Assembly: GCA_013397845.1 (NCBI GenBank)
Contig: VZTG01009274.1
Span: 124,001-188,000 of the forward strand
Reading direction: 5' to 3'
DNA from: Melanocharis versteri
Taxonomy: Eukaryota; Chordata; Aves; Passeriformes; Melanocharitidae
DNA length: 64,000 nt
Shown here: piece after piece, positions 23,372 through 35,600 of the stretch
Layout of the letters: each line of letters opens with the position of its first letter
Position numbering within the stretch: position 1 is the first letter of the stretch
The notes under the pieces: model-generated
Seen by the model: only the letters and a program-made list of their open reading frames with translations
Database searches by the model: none
Told to the model about the DNA's origin: nothing
Position numbers and translations under genes: made by a program

Positions 23372-26300
23372 ATGTAGCTTGTTTGTTGATGAAAATGAAC
23401 ACAAAAATATCAAAATCACTGAATTTTAGAGATTTTTTTTCAAAACCTAACAATTCTATAGGGGGTTTAGGACCATTATTTTAAAACAAATATGGCATTT
23501 TCATGAGTCCCTGTCTGTGAATGAAATTATGCAGAGGTCTCCAAACTACTTTAAAAGTGTTTCTTGCAAATAGTATACACTATACATTGAAACCTAAAAA
23601 GTGTGTTTTATTCCAAGTAATACATCTATCTCAAATAAAACAAAAAAAACCCAAACCAAACCAAAACAAAAGGCTGCATCCTGAGAGACTGAGAGACATG
23701 AATAAATTAATTTGTGGGGAAAAAAAAGAAAGAAAAAGATGCAAAGACATGGACATATTTATGTTATAACTTTAAAGAACTGATCAGAAAATAAAAATCA
23801 ACAATTTTATTTCTTGAAGGGGTTTTTTCTTTTATAGTGGAAAAGATGCTTTATTTATGGGCCTGCCACTAACTGCTGCTAGAACCTAGTGTTCCTTCTC
23901 AAAATTAATACCTATAAATAACTGACATTGGGAAGAATAAAATCCAGGCTCTTGTACACATAATATTTGTACATCTTCTTTACTTATTTTCTTTGTGTTT
24001 TGACCTATGTAATTTTCCTGTAGATGGCAAGACAAATTTAACTTTAGCAAATTAAAACTTGAGATGACATTTATTTCTGTTAAAAAAATACGTAGCTTTG
24101 AGAACACAACTAAATATGTTATGAATTATAACTGCAGTGCACTAAGTCACATACTTGCTTGACAGAAATAAATGCTGGCTAGAATCAAATTGTAGACTCA
24201 AAGTGTACTGTCTTAAAAATAACTAATTAAAAGCCTAGATAATTTCTCGGAGATGAATTGAACCAGGATAAAAGGAAGTGCATCTTTCATGTAATTGTAT
24301 TAGCTTTCACACACTCATTTGCAATTTTCACAGAGGGAAAAAATCAGGAATACTGATAAAAGCATCTGCTGAGCAGATACTTGTAAAAGACTATGAATCA
24401 TTTTTGTGTACAGTACACAGCTTTAAAGGAAGATTTTTGATGCATTAAATGTTGATCCTTGTAATCCTAGTTATCCTTCCTTGTCTCAGCTGTTTATTTC
24501 TAGTTACAAGGTCATTCAGCTCTTTCGGTATCTCATGTTGAATTTTACATTAGAACCATGAAACATTCATTTCCCTTTAATTCCTTTCCCATTTAGCTGC
24601 ACAATTTATTAAAAAAATCCCGAAAAAATATAGATGCAAATTATTTTGAGCTTTAAAAAAATCTTAACAATTTTGGAAAAAAAACTTCATAATTTTTCTT
24701 CCTGAAATCTTGCTTCCCATGATAGGGATAATGACTTGGCTTACAGGACCATCCTTATTTAATCATGTTGTTTTAAGTCCAATATTGAGATAAATTTGGA
24801 GCTTTTCCCACTTATTTTGCTGAGACATAATATGTTCCTTGTTGCAATAATTCTTTTGCCCTGATAATCTAACTTTCTCCTGTGATAATTTCAAAATAAA
24901 TTTTTAATGTTTAGGTTAGATGATCAAGATGATAACAAATCTGTGGTCTTACCCAAGCAATGAGCAAATACAGCAGTAACATTTTTTGTTTGTTCCTGAA
25001 AAAAAAAGTTTTGCCAATATTGCAGGAAGTACAATATTTTTTCCTATTATTTTTAGCTCCAGAAATTTAAACTGCAATCCCGAAAGCTGCATGTGCTCTA
25101 CATCTGCATGATGCAATTACCTTAACTGGGACCACTCACTTCTTTATCTAAACAGCTCCCTAAGTGTGTTTGCAAGATTGGAGTCTTAGAATATTCTGAT
25201 TTTAAACAATATGATAACATCAATGCGTAATGGTGACTTGCTGCTGTCATTCATTTAGAGAAATGGAATCTAAATTGTTTCAGCCAGGACTAATCTTTCT
25301 CTTGAACGAAAACAATGGGTTTGGCTTTTTGTTGTTCGCAGTGTTGTTTTAGAAGAGCGCTTGGTCACTTTTGGAGAGGGATTATATGTCATATTGCCTA
25401 TGATAGCAGTGGACTCAGTTTGATGACTTTGAAGACCCCCTTCAATCTTGTGCTTATATATGAACCCGGTTGGTGTAGTTGCTGCTGTTTTGATGGATAT
25501 TTTTCGTTAGGTCCAAAATTTTAGTTGGTGTATTGCCCTGCACAGCAGCATGTGTGTTACACTTAAAGTGTAGGCTGACAAGAATTTTACAAAAGTAACC
25601 TGCTACAAGAGACATTCTGTGATTAACAAATTTCCTGGTATATTCTTACAATGACAAATAGAGAACACAACTGTATCTACTGCTTTTTTCTCTTTTTTTT
25701 TCTAGGTTATCCTCTTTAAAAAGTGTACCCTGTAGGTGTTCATGTTAGCTGGTATTTCCTTTCAGTGTCTTCAGTAAGTTATCCTTTCATTGTGGGTAAG
25801 TAAGAGTTTGCAAAACTTTGCACCCTTATTCTTAAATTAAATACTGACAAGGAATGGAAGTGTAAAGCATGCTAATAAGCAAGACCTCCCTGTGGGAACC
25901 TGTGATAGAAGACTGTTTCACATTGAGAAGCAGACAGCGCTGTTGACACAGGCTGTCAAAAAGGCTTCATGTCTTTGAAAGAAAATCTTAATCTTCTTTA
26001 TTCATGTGTGAACAGGTCCAGGCCTTCATCCCGTAGCTCATACGCATTGACTGTTTAAACTGTGGGTTGCTAGGCTTTGGGTAGGGTTTGTTTGCTTGTG
26101 TCTACATTGTACGAATGGATGAGGACTGAAAATTAAAATCTGTCTGACACAGAGCACTGCTTTTCTGTCTCTGTTTGAAGAGACATGGCAACCCAGGGTG
26201 AAATGAAAAGGAATTTTATTGAGCGCAAAAACCGCTCAGTGTTTAAATGTTGGACGCAGGAACTGAATGGTCAATTTGGGAGGCTTGTAGGTTGTTTATA

Positions 26301-26558
26301 GACATTGGGATGGCTGTCAATCACAGTACAATGGTGAAATTTGTGTTGGAAAAAAAGTGCTTTTTAGTGGCTGAACTCCTGTTTCCTGTTAAAATGCTCA
26401 CATCAACAAACAAAAAGAGGTTTTGTCTGAAGTTTACAAGCAAGAAAATTTCAGAATAACAGAGATGCTGCTGCTGTTGTGGCATCTTTTGATCATTGCG
26501 GCACTGACTATTTAACATTTAAAACCAAATTTTACAGAGAAAGATCCTATTGCTCTGT
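23372..26558. other. Unique AT-rich DNA with one A/C-rich tract
   Basis: Apart from the A/C-rich tract at 23634-23671, no gene or repeat is recognised. The region is very AT-rich (for example 24600-24700) and its short open frames lack motifs. Confidence 0.5.
23634..23671. repeat. A-rich tract with CC/CCC interruptions
   Basis: The tract is runs of A broken by C, CC and CCC (AAACCC and AAACC words). It resembles the longer tract at 26992-27090. Confidence 0.85.
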
Positions 26559-26640
26559 GGATCAGATTCTGATCTACTTCTGTGGCTTATAAATCAGGAA
26601 TAAAATTCAGGAATATGTCAATTAAATGAATGGCATTATG
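26559..26640. repeat. Ancient palindromic interspersed repeat remnant (half copy)
   Basis: GATCAGATTCTGATCTAC is followed by TAAATCAGGAATAA. As remembered, these are the successive blocks of one arm of a palindromic amniote repeat (GATCAGATTCTGATCT, then GTGTAAATCAGGAGTAACTC, then an ATTGA-GTCAATGG centre). The second arm is not recognisable. No database name is assigned. Confidence 0.45.
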
Positions 26641-26991
26641 GTACTGAAAAGTAGTATGACATGGATTCTGAGACTTCGTGTATGTCTGTGCTGTTAAAAA
26701 CTTTACTTAGATATGTTTTATATGTTCTTCATATGTTTATAAATCAATAACAAGGAGAAGCAGAAGATAAATAGCACCTATAAAAAAGTAATCTCTTCCA
26801 GCACTTGTTAGTAACAAGTAGAGGAAAGAGCCTTATTTCAGAAGCAACTTTCCCCTTTCCATTTATTGTTAAAACTAACTGGAAGCATTTTGCTACTTCA
26901 TTTTACAGAAGCTTGTATTATCTCAGCCATAAAATTTCACACTGAAACTTGGCCAAATATCAAACTTGCCACTAAAGGCTTTGGAATAATT

Positions 26992-27090
26992 ACAAAAAAA
27001 CCCAACCCAAAGCCCTAAAAAAAACCAAACCAAACGAAACCAAACCAACAAACAAACAAACAAGCAAAACAAAACAAAAAGGAAAAAAGG
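26992..27090. repeat. A-rich low-complexity tract, (AAACC)n / (AAAC)n
   Basis: About 100 bases of A runs with regular C and CC interruptions pass into AAAC tetranucleotide repeats and then a G/A-rich end. This is a decayed microsatellite, possibly grown from a poly-A stretch. Confidence 0.92.
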
Positions 27091-28221
27091 AACTGAAGGA
27101 AATAGAAATAAGCCTGTTTTAACAGAAAAAAATTTAAAATGTTAATGCTGTTGGCTTCTTCTGGTTTTATGACATGAAAAAGCATGTTTTACAGAACACT
27201 GGCTGAGAACTCAGCCCTCAAAATCTGATATAAAATGTGGTTTCTAGGCCCCTGTGGGATTTGTAGGAGGAAAGAAAAAGAAGACAGTTTCTCCCATTGT
27301 AATTCTTTCACCTCTGAGCATTTCAGCCCCCAACCCTAAATCTTTTTGCCTCAGTGGTAGGGGAAGCAGGGAGGCTCAAATGGACCAAGGCATAGCAGAC
27401 CTATCATCCAAGTGATAGTTATATTAAATTCTTCCTCACCTTCTGAGGATTCAGCCCTTACATTTTCCGTAATAACTGGGAGCTCATAGAGGATGCTAAT
27501 GTCATGCAGTTTTCTGGTTCTGAGCGACAGGGCTCTTCCTTTGTGTTCACCTTCACATTTTCACTAAATTTTTCAATGTACATATGTGTGTTTACAGTAC
27601 TTTTCATGTCTTTCTGAGCAGGTTTTTCATTGGCATATGCAGTAATAAGCTACTTGCCATTTTGTAGAGCAGATGCATGTATAGTTAATCCTGAAATAGC
27701 TACCACCTTCAAATGTCTTGATTATGTGTTTCATCTGTCTCCTTAAATATATAGCCTTAAAAATCTATGATATAAATAGGGACTGAAATGTTCATCACGA
27801 GGAGCTCTCCTCTTTAATTTTTAAATGAGAGAGTACATCTGAGGGCAGTGTCAAAACTAAATTTCCTATCACTTTGCAGATTTCTGAAATTTGTTGTCTG
27901 TTTACCTTTTCGAATATTTGCCTAATTCCCTCAGCAGCTTAAGTTACAGACCTCATGAAAAACACCAGAAGTTAATCATATCACTGCTTTCCAAACTGGA
28001 ATTTCTGTTTTTTGAGATCCATCTTTCTTTGTTTTGATTTAAATTTACCATAGTAAACCATGTACAGCCCTAATTCATTATTTAATAATTGGTTATTTAC
28101 TGCAACTCCCTCTCTTTTCAGGTTTTGTTGTCTTGACAACAAGAACTAAGATAAACCAAAGTGAATAACTGAATGGAAAAAGAAAACTTGCATTTACATT
28201 TGGAGGGAGAATGAATTTTTT
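27091..28221. other. Unique DNA, no gene recognised
   Basis: I see no gene, RNA or known repeat in this stretch. Confidence 0.5.
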
Positions 28222-28248
28222 TAGTTCCTGTGTTATACACAGGAACTA
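28222..28248. repeat. Perfect inverted repeat, 12-bp arms, 3-base spacer
   Basis: TAGTTCCTGTGT, spacer TAT, then ACACAGGAACTA: all 12 positions pair. It could form a short hairpin or act as a dyad protein site, but no known response-element consensus fits well. Confidence 0.95.
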
Positions 28249-28454
28249 TACAGGTACTCCAACTACTCAATGGAAATTCATAAAGGGATGTCTCACCTGG
28301 AAGTTCATTTTCTCTTCTCAAGAATCCCACATTGCTTGTTGCAAAAGAGCTCTCCTGCTGCATTCCCTTCAGCCATGGTTGCATTTGGCTTCAGCAGGAA
28401 TGCAGCTGCACGAGTGAAATGCTGTGGGGTTTTTCAAGCACTGTGCTTCTGTCC

Positions 28455-28580
28455 TTGGCTGTACTGCCACACTCTGCAGCCTTAGCTGATTTGTATCACT
28501 TAGTTATACGTCATTTTTCCCTCTTCTGTAAAATGGGATCAGTGATAAGGGTTCTGCATAAAAGCGGTGATGAAAACTGA
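28455..28580 (+). repeat. MIR-like (core-SINE) ancient repeat fragment
   Basis: The blocks CACTTAG, then TTTTTCCCTCTTCTGTAAAATGGG, then GTGATAAGGGTTCTG follow the 3' half of the MIR/core-SINE consensus as remembered (CACTTA, TTTCCTCATCTGTAAAATGGGGATAATAA, AGGGTT). The upstream GTCCTTGGCTG block is weaker. MIR copies are scarce and very diverged in birds, so this is an assignment from key words only. Confidence 0.4.
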
Positions 28581-31500
28581 TTTTATGAAGAGCAAAATTG
28601 CTGTTGTTTATTGCTACTTGTAAGTCTCAGCTGAGTAAAGCCTTTCCATCTCTTTATAGTTTCCTTCACCAATATATCAACACAGCTTGTGTTGCTTCCT
28701 CTGTGCATGACTAAGAGGTAAATATGTCTTCTCTTGCAGAAAAGTAGAATGCATATTTTTGCTTTCACTCATCATGTTCCATGTTAACTCTTGTAAGGTT
28801 CTGCTACGTACTATTCTCCTTGTTTTAATCTTAGAAGCCTATGGCAGTATATGCTGTTCTTGCACGATCAATACATTATTCTTGTTTATTACCAGTCTGC
28901 CTTCCCTTAGCACGCTCGATAGATACAGCTGCCCCTGGAGGCAGCTTCCTATAGCCTTTCCCAGGTATATCTCCTTCTGTCCAAGGTCTGCTCCCTTTGC
29001 CATCAGGAATATCAAATACAAAGCTTTCTTAATATGCTAACCCTATTCCCATCCTATTGATTTCTTCCTCTCTGCTATGACCTGCTTTTGAAGTCTTGAT
29101 TTGCCAAGGTCTTCCCATCTTAAAATGTCTCCTAAAGACTGACTTCTTCTATGAGTATTGTAAAAGGAAACCATTCTTCTTGCTCTTCTTTCCAGGTGTG
29201 CTTTACTCCTTCCTCTGCAATGTAGGGTCCTTGGGGGCAGGGAGTGGGTCAGATTCTCTGGATGTGGACAAGAACTTTATTTTTCTAAGGAATTTTGTCT
29301 GGCATAGAGGAGCTGCTGCAAACTGGGCAGATAGCTAGGAACTGTATGCTGCATACAGTGGTCGAACAACAAACTACGTCTTTCAGGCAGCAAGTGCTCC
29401 TCTCCCTCCCCCCTTCCTCCAGGCTTTATTCTGGAGGTCTAAGTTTATAACAAAAGGAACAAAAAGGTTTTTATATAAATGGAAAAGCAAATGGAGCCCA
29501 GCTCATGTTACAACTCAGCCTTCTGACAGCCTGGAATGGAGATCTGCCCTACTTAGAGGCCTCTCTTTGCTCTGAACTGCAAGGGAGCTTTTAATATTCC
29601 CTCACTTGCTCTGAGTGCTCTCTGATTAGACCTTCACCTCCAGCTCGGTCTTAACCCAAACTGTACATTTGGCAAAGGTTGCTGCAACAGTTTTGTCTGT
29701 ACAGTAACTGCAACAGTGGAGCCATTATCCACTGCCTCAGTGCTATTGGGGTATAAATAAGAAGCAGGGTCTGTATGCACAGCGTTGTGATTGCGCAGAA
29801 AACTCCACTGTGTTGCAAATCCTTTAAAATAATACAGTGAGAAAGTATTTCAACTTTCCATTAGTCATAAAAGCCAACATTTTTAATATGCATGATTAAA
29901 TTTAGTCAGAGAGATAAATGTATGTTGTTTTTTCTTTTTTTTTTTTCCCTGAAAGAGATTAATGGAAATTGCCCAACACTTTTGGTGTTGGTGCTTAAAT
30001 ATGTTTAAATTTAAGAGGGTGTTTTAAATTAATAAAGCAGGTGCCAGAATGCCTAAATTCAAGCTTCTGACTCAGGTGCCTAATTTCAGGCAAGGCAGTA
30101 TTTGTAGGATTAAATATCATTTATTGGACTATTTAGAAAAGAACCCAGACTTGGGAACACAAATCATTCTCTTGTTAGGTGCTTAAAACTTTAGAGAAAT
30201 CTCTCACACTGTAAAAGATGTTCTGTGCTGAAAATAAACCACATTTGATACTTTATTTCTTGCAGTCTTTCTGCAAGCCATGTAACAAAGGTGGAACACA
30301 ATTTTGAAAGCAAATGCCTGGATAAGCTGCAAGATGTAGTGATGCTCGAGTTGAGAGCCACAGATTACTGCCAGACTTTGAGGTTGAATGATTGTTGTTT
30401 TATGCTGAGCTGATTTGTAGGTGGCAATATTTTTGTCTATTTTTGCCTATTTTTAAAATAATTTCTTCCTTAAAAATGAGAGCTTCCAAAAGTTTATGGT
30501 TGTAAAATAATAAAGATTTTGGAGGGTGTGGGAAAAGAACTAGATTACACTAGGGCCCCAAAACAAAATGGAAAGTGTGGTCACTGGCAAGAACAATTTG
30601 AATCTGGTACATTTTATGGAATAAATCACTATCTGGCTTCTTGTATGATTATCTCAGTACATAAAAATTACTAAAGAGTAGGAGAAGCTTGGGCAGGTCT
30701 ATTCAGGATAATAACAGGGCATACAGAGCATCACACAATCCTTCCATGCAAGGTTCATCCAATGTCATCGTCTCTTTTCTTAACTTTCTTTGCCCTTTGT
30801 TATGCTTTCTGCCTTTGCAGGAGAGGGAAGCATGAGGAGATTTCAGGGATATTATTTTCTCTAGTTTTATAAAAGGACCAGATAAAACAAAACCCAGACG
30901 ACCTTTAGAGCTGTGGGTGACCCTGTTTGATGAATGCTGGGCACATCACAGTATTGTGATGTGTCCTTTCCACTCAGAGCCCGTAAATTCTAAGTTCCCA
31001 ATATGCGTAGCTGCAATCTTATGCTAGTGAACGAACAGATGGATGTGTCACTGATATTTGGAGCCAACCATTTTCAAGATGCCAACTTCCATGCATTGTA
31101 AAAATGGCTAATTACTTTGCTTTCCTAACTGCCTTTCTCTTGGTGGGATGCCATTAGCCTTTATCTCTTTGTTTTTATATACCCGGCTATTTTGTTAGTG
31201 CTCTGCGCTCTACACCCCTGCTTCTGTTTCTCAGGAGGTTAGACTGTGAGTTATATATTCGCTTCAGAGACAACCCTCCCAATTTTGAGAATGAATGCAA
31301 GAGAGGAGTTGGATAAGCACTTCATTTCTCTTTTAATTTAAAATCTACAAATAATTATGTGTGGGTTGGTGTGTGTGAGGAAGAACCTTCAGTTTCTACT
31401 AACAGTACAAAAATTTATGGGGGGAAAGACTTTTTTAGATGACTCATGCTGTGTCATGAGAAATACTATATGTGGATTTACAGATCTATCTAATTTTTAT

Positions 31501-32622
31501 GCCTGTACACTCCTCCTTAAAAGGATTGCCAGCTTTGTCAAACAGTGAGGTTCGGGTACAGTCAACTTTTCCTTCTCCTGGGGAGAATACATTGACTTTG
31601 ACTGGTTTGCGCTTTGTGAGCCTGGTCTTTAGGGCTCTGAATCTCATCTTAAAACACACTCTGTAGACAGCAAAGTAGAAAATGCATGTTCATTGCCTGA
31701 GCACTGTGCTGCTTTAGCTAAAACTGCGAAGACTTCATTCTATATTGTAAATAGGTCTGGCAAAAGGAAGCCAAGAGCCTCACAGGGGGCCAGCAGGTTT
31801 TTGGATCTCTGTCTGAGTTTGCTTCTGAGCTTTTTCTTAATATCACAATGGGCTCTTGCTGTGTGCTTCTAATGCCTCAGCAATGAAGTCAGGGTATATT
31901 ATGCCATCTGTCCAGGAGTCAACACTACAGGTCAAGCTAATTTAAACTGGCACTTTTCATCTCCCTATGCTTGTATGCATTACATTTAATAGTTTAAGTG
32001 AGTGATTGTATCTCCTGACCCTGCAACAAAGACAAAGCACATGTTTGTATTTTTTCATTATCTCTAGATGTCAGGAATAAGGACATTTGATCCTTTAATG
32101 AAAAATATGGTTTAATCAGGGACTGATACACAACTTTTGTTTTAGGAGTGGTTGTGTTCCTTTAAATTATTTTTCATGCCCATTTCAATTTTTTTTAATT
32201 TTGAAAGCTAAGTAAGAAGGAAAACTTATATATGAGAACTTTGTAAATTTAAACCTGGATTGAAGAGTTTAAATGTAAAAATAATTCTTCCTCACATTTA
32301 GAGTTAAAATTTTTTTAGGGGAACTGTTTGCCCTGTGGCAAACAGAAGAGTTAAGTGATGATCCTGGAGCAAAATTACTCCCGCAAATACTTTGAATACT
32401 GTGAAAAGAGCAACCTCTACATCATTATTTCTCAACTGAGCTCTGCAGTGAACTTAGAGAAGTTAGATGTTTAGAGATGATGGGTGAATTTTTAGAATGG
32501 AGGTTTGATAAATGAAAAATGTGCACAACAGTGTAATAATATGTGTTGTAAAATCCAGGGAAACCTTTCTCAAGATTAGTACTCAGTTTGCTTTGTCTGT
32601 CGTATTTTTTCTCCTTTTTTCT
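28581..32622. other. Unique DNA, no gene recognised
   Basis: No gene or clear transposable element is seen. There is a T12 run at 29935-29946 and repeated GGTGCTTAA/GGTGCCTAA words between about 29988 and 30190. There is also a 9-bp perfect inverted repeat with a 4-base spacer at 30942-30963 (CACATCACA / TGTGATGTG). The open frames are short and motif-free. Confidence 0.5.
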
Positions 32623-32670
32623 GCTATTTCTCTGACTTGCTATTTCTCCAACTTGCTATTTCTCCAGACC
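32623..32670. repeat. 16-bp tandem repeat, three copies
   Basis: Three consecutive 16-base units begin GCTATTTCTC at 32623, 32639 and 32655. The later copies differ at a few 3' positions. It is a short minisatellite in pyrimidine-rich DNA. Confidence 0.93.
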
Positions 32671-35600
32671 ACCATGTTTCCAGCATTTTTCTTTTTCTGA
32701 CCCCGGAGAAATAGAATCATTGCTGAGGAGGGAAAGGGAAGAAAGACCACACACAAGTCTTTATTTCTTAAACACATCTGAAGTTTGGAACGGGGATACT
32801 GTTCATATGATTAGGTTGTCAATATGCTATTTTCCCTCATTTCCAAAAATGTTATACAATTATGATAACATAAATCTATCTCCTGCAGCCATATTAGCCT
32901 AGGGCACCAAAGTTATGACTGCCAAACTCCAGTTAATTTCAGAACTAATTGAGGTGTATCTGTGTAAATTAACTCTGTAGACAGATATATGGGTTGTTTG
33001 TTTTTGTTACAATAATGAATCTTCTTAGAGTAACCCTGGTCCTATAAGATGGCTATGGCCAGCTATTGGTCTAATGTCTTTTTGTGATGTGGACGTTTTG
33101 TCATTAGTCAAAGACATGGCACCGTTCAACACACCCCCACACACACCCACCCACACAAAAACACACTAAGTCTAAATATTAGGAAATGAGAATAGACACT
33201 TGGAGCTTCAAGCACTGCACTGGGGCAGAAAGAAGAGACACATGTCCCTCCTTGTAATCCAAGGGACCTCGGAACCGAGAGAAACCAAAGCAGAAAATGT
33301 GACTGAGCCAATGGCCAGTGTGCAGACATGAAGTTACAGCCTGCCCAAGGTACAGCTTATAGCTGAAAGTATTTGAACTGCCAAAATTAATGTTTTTACA
33401 GAAAGGTATTAATTTCACACCTACTTTCTATACTAGTGATGTTAAACATGTTACAAGGAGCACAAACATATTAAATCACTCATTAACAAGAGTGAAAGCA
33501 AAAGAAAACACAATATGCAATAGGTATTTTTCATATAATACGGAGTGCAATTTCATATGCATGTCCTTATGCAAGGAAATATCTGTGCTATAAGTACATA
33601 CAAACAGAACAAATAACAATAATTTTGAGCTAGGATTTAAAAACTGGAAAGAAATATATTTCTATCAGAAACATGTGCAACATTTTCAATATTAACCCTT
33701 ATATTTTATACTGTTTCTCATCTCTATTGCAACTAAAATATACTGAAATTTGCTAATACTGATATATGGTTTATTAATGAAAGTGAAACTGTAAAGTATT
33801 TCTTACCATTATTGTGAGTTAAATATTGCACTCTAGGTAAAGGTTACCTGTCCAGAAGCTAGATTCATAATTGAGAAGTATGAATAATGGCATATTAGAC
33901 CACTGGTGAAAGAAGAAAATTATGAGAAGCTATAATGGTGACTTCATTGGCTGTTATAAATCTGGCAGGGGAATGATGTCACATAGAGCTGTATCTTTAA
34001 AAAGACATTAAATTAATCCAGTAAGGCAGGACAAAAGTGGCTTAGAATTACACATTAATATTAATCCAGAGTAAAATGTATTATAAATTCAAAATCAATT
34101 CCTAAAAAAGGGACTTGACAAATTTAATGAATAAGTATAGAAACTCCCATTATCAGTAATAAAACTATTAAAAAAATTGAAGAATGAACATTTATTAGGT
34201 TGAATGTGTTGTACTTACACGGCATGATAAAAAAGTGAGGTATTTCTTATTCATGCTTGCAATTCTAGTGTATATAAATCACAGGAAGGACCATCACAAA
34301 AGAGCATTTAGAGAAGAGGGAAGGGACAGATAGTAATTTGCAGCAAAATAAGTGAGAAGTTTTTGTGGGAGAGGGAGTGCTGGAGAGTGATTTAGCCTCC
34401 TTTGCTTCCAGCAGACTAAATGATGTTATTCTACATTATAAAAACAGACTTAACTACCTGGCATTTCCCTTTAATTCAGGTTAATTCCTGCCTGTTGTTG
34501 TGTTCAGCCCTTGCTGCCATGGCAGCACATTTCAGCCCACGAAGCACCAGATCACCGATCACAAACACTGCCGATGGTGCACATTGCAAGGTCTTCCCGT
34601 GCTTCCTGTGTTCCCCACAGGAGAAGGCATTCTTTGATTTTTGCCTCAATTGGCCTCGCATAATGGTCCTGCACAAGAAACAACAGCATCCTACGTAACT
34701 TTCTGAGATCCATTCTAGCTTTGTTTTCCCGCGGAAAGGACTTCTGATTTGTAGTCCCAGATGAGTTTAGGTATGGGCTTGCTCTTTTGCAATTCCCAAG
34801 TGAGAAAGTCTGTTAAGGGAGTTGCTCTCCAGGATCCCAAAGTTCATAGAGCTCAACTTCCAGAAGACCTTTTTAGAGCACAAGAGCAGGAGTCAAGCCC
34901 ACAGCTCTTGCTCTGTTTGTCTGTGGTAGTTCACCTGCCTGGTTTGCCTGAGACAATCTTGGATTGATGAAGTTTTACACTATGTATATACATCAACCAC
35001 CGATTTTTGAGTGGGTGAAGGCAAACTTGTTTATCTGTCATTTACACTATTTGTTTTCCCCCCCTGAAATGCTGATTTGAGAGATGGCAAACAGCAGAAT
35101 GGTACCTTACTTCTGTGAACTACTTGTTAGTAATACAGTACTATGTTCAGTTTTTGCAGCAGATAAAAATGCAGAACAAAAATTCATGTAGTGGAGACTG
35201 CAAATTCCTTTTGTTTGCCCAAGCTTTTGGGAACGGAAGATTTTTTTCTCCCTGCACATCTGACTTTACATGAATTTTGCTTTTTAGGAAGGAAGGACAT
35301 ACTGTGGTTTCATCTGCAGATGGCTAAAAGGGTAATTGTCCCTGTAGGCTTTATAAACCAGGCTTGTTTGGGAATACGTTCTTAGGAGATGGATGCCAGT
35401 TTTGCCTTAGTTTTTGTTTTTTTTTTCACTCTACTGTGCTTGGTGTTCTGCTAATCTATCTTTGGAACAAGTCACGTGCCAGTTGCTTGAGAAAGGAGAT
35501 CTGCTGGTAGCTGACATTACTGAGTCCATGGAAGATTAAAAGAATTTTTTTCTTTCTTCTGTTCTTCTTTTATCTTACTCTTTCTCTCAGAGCTCTTTTA

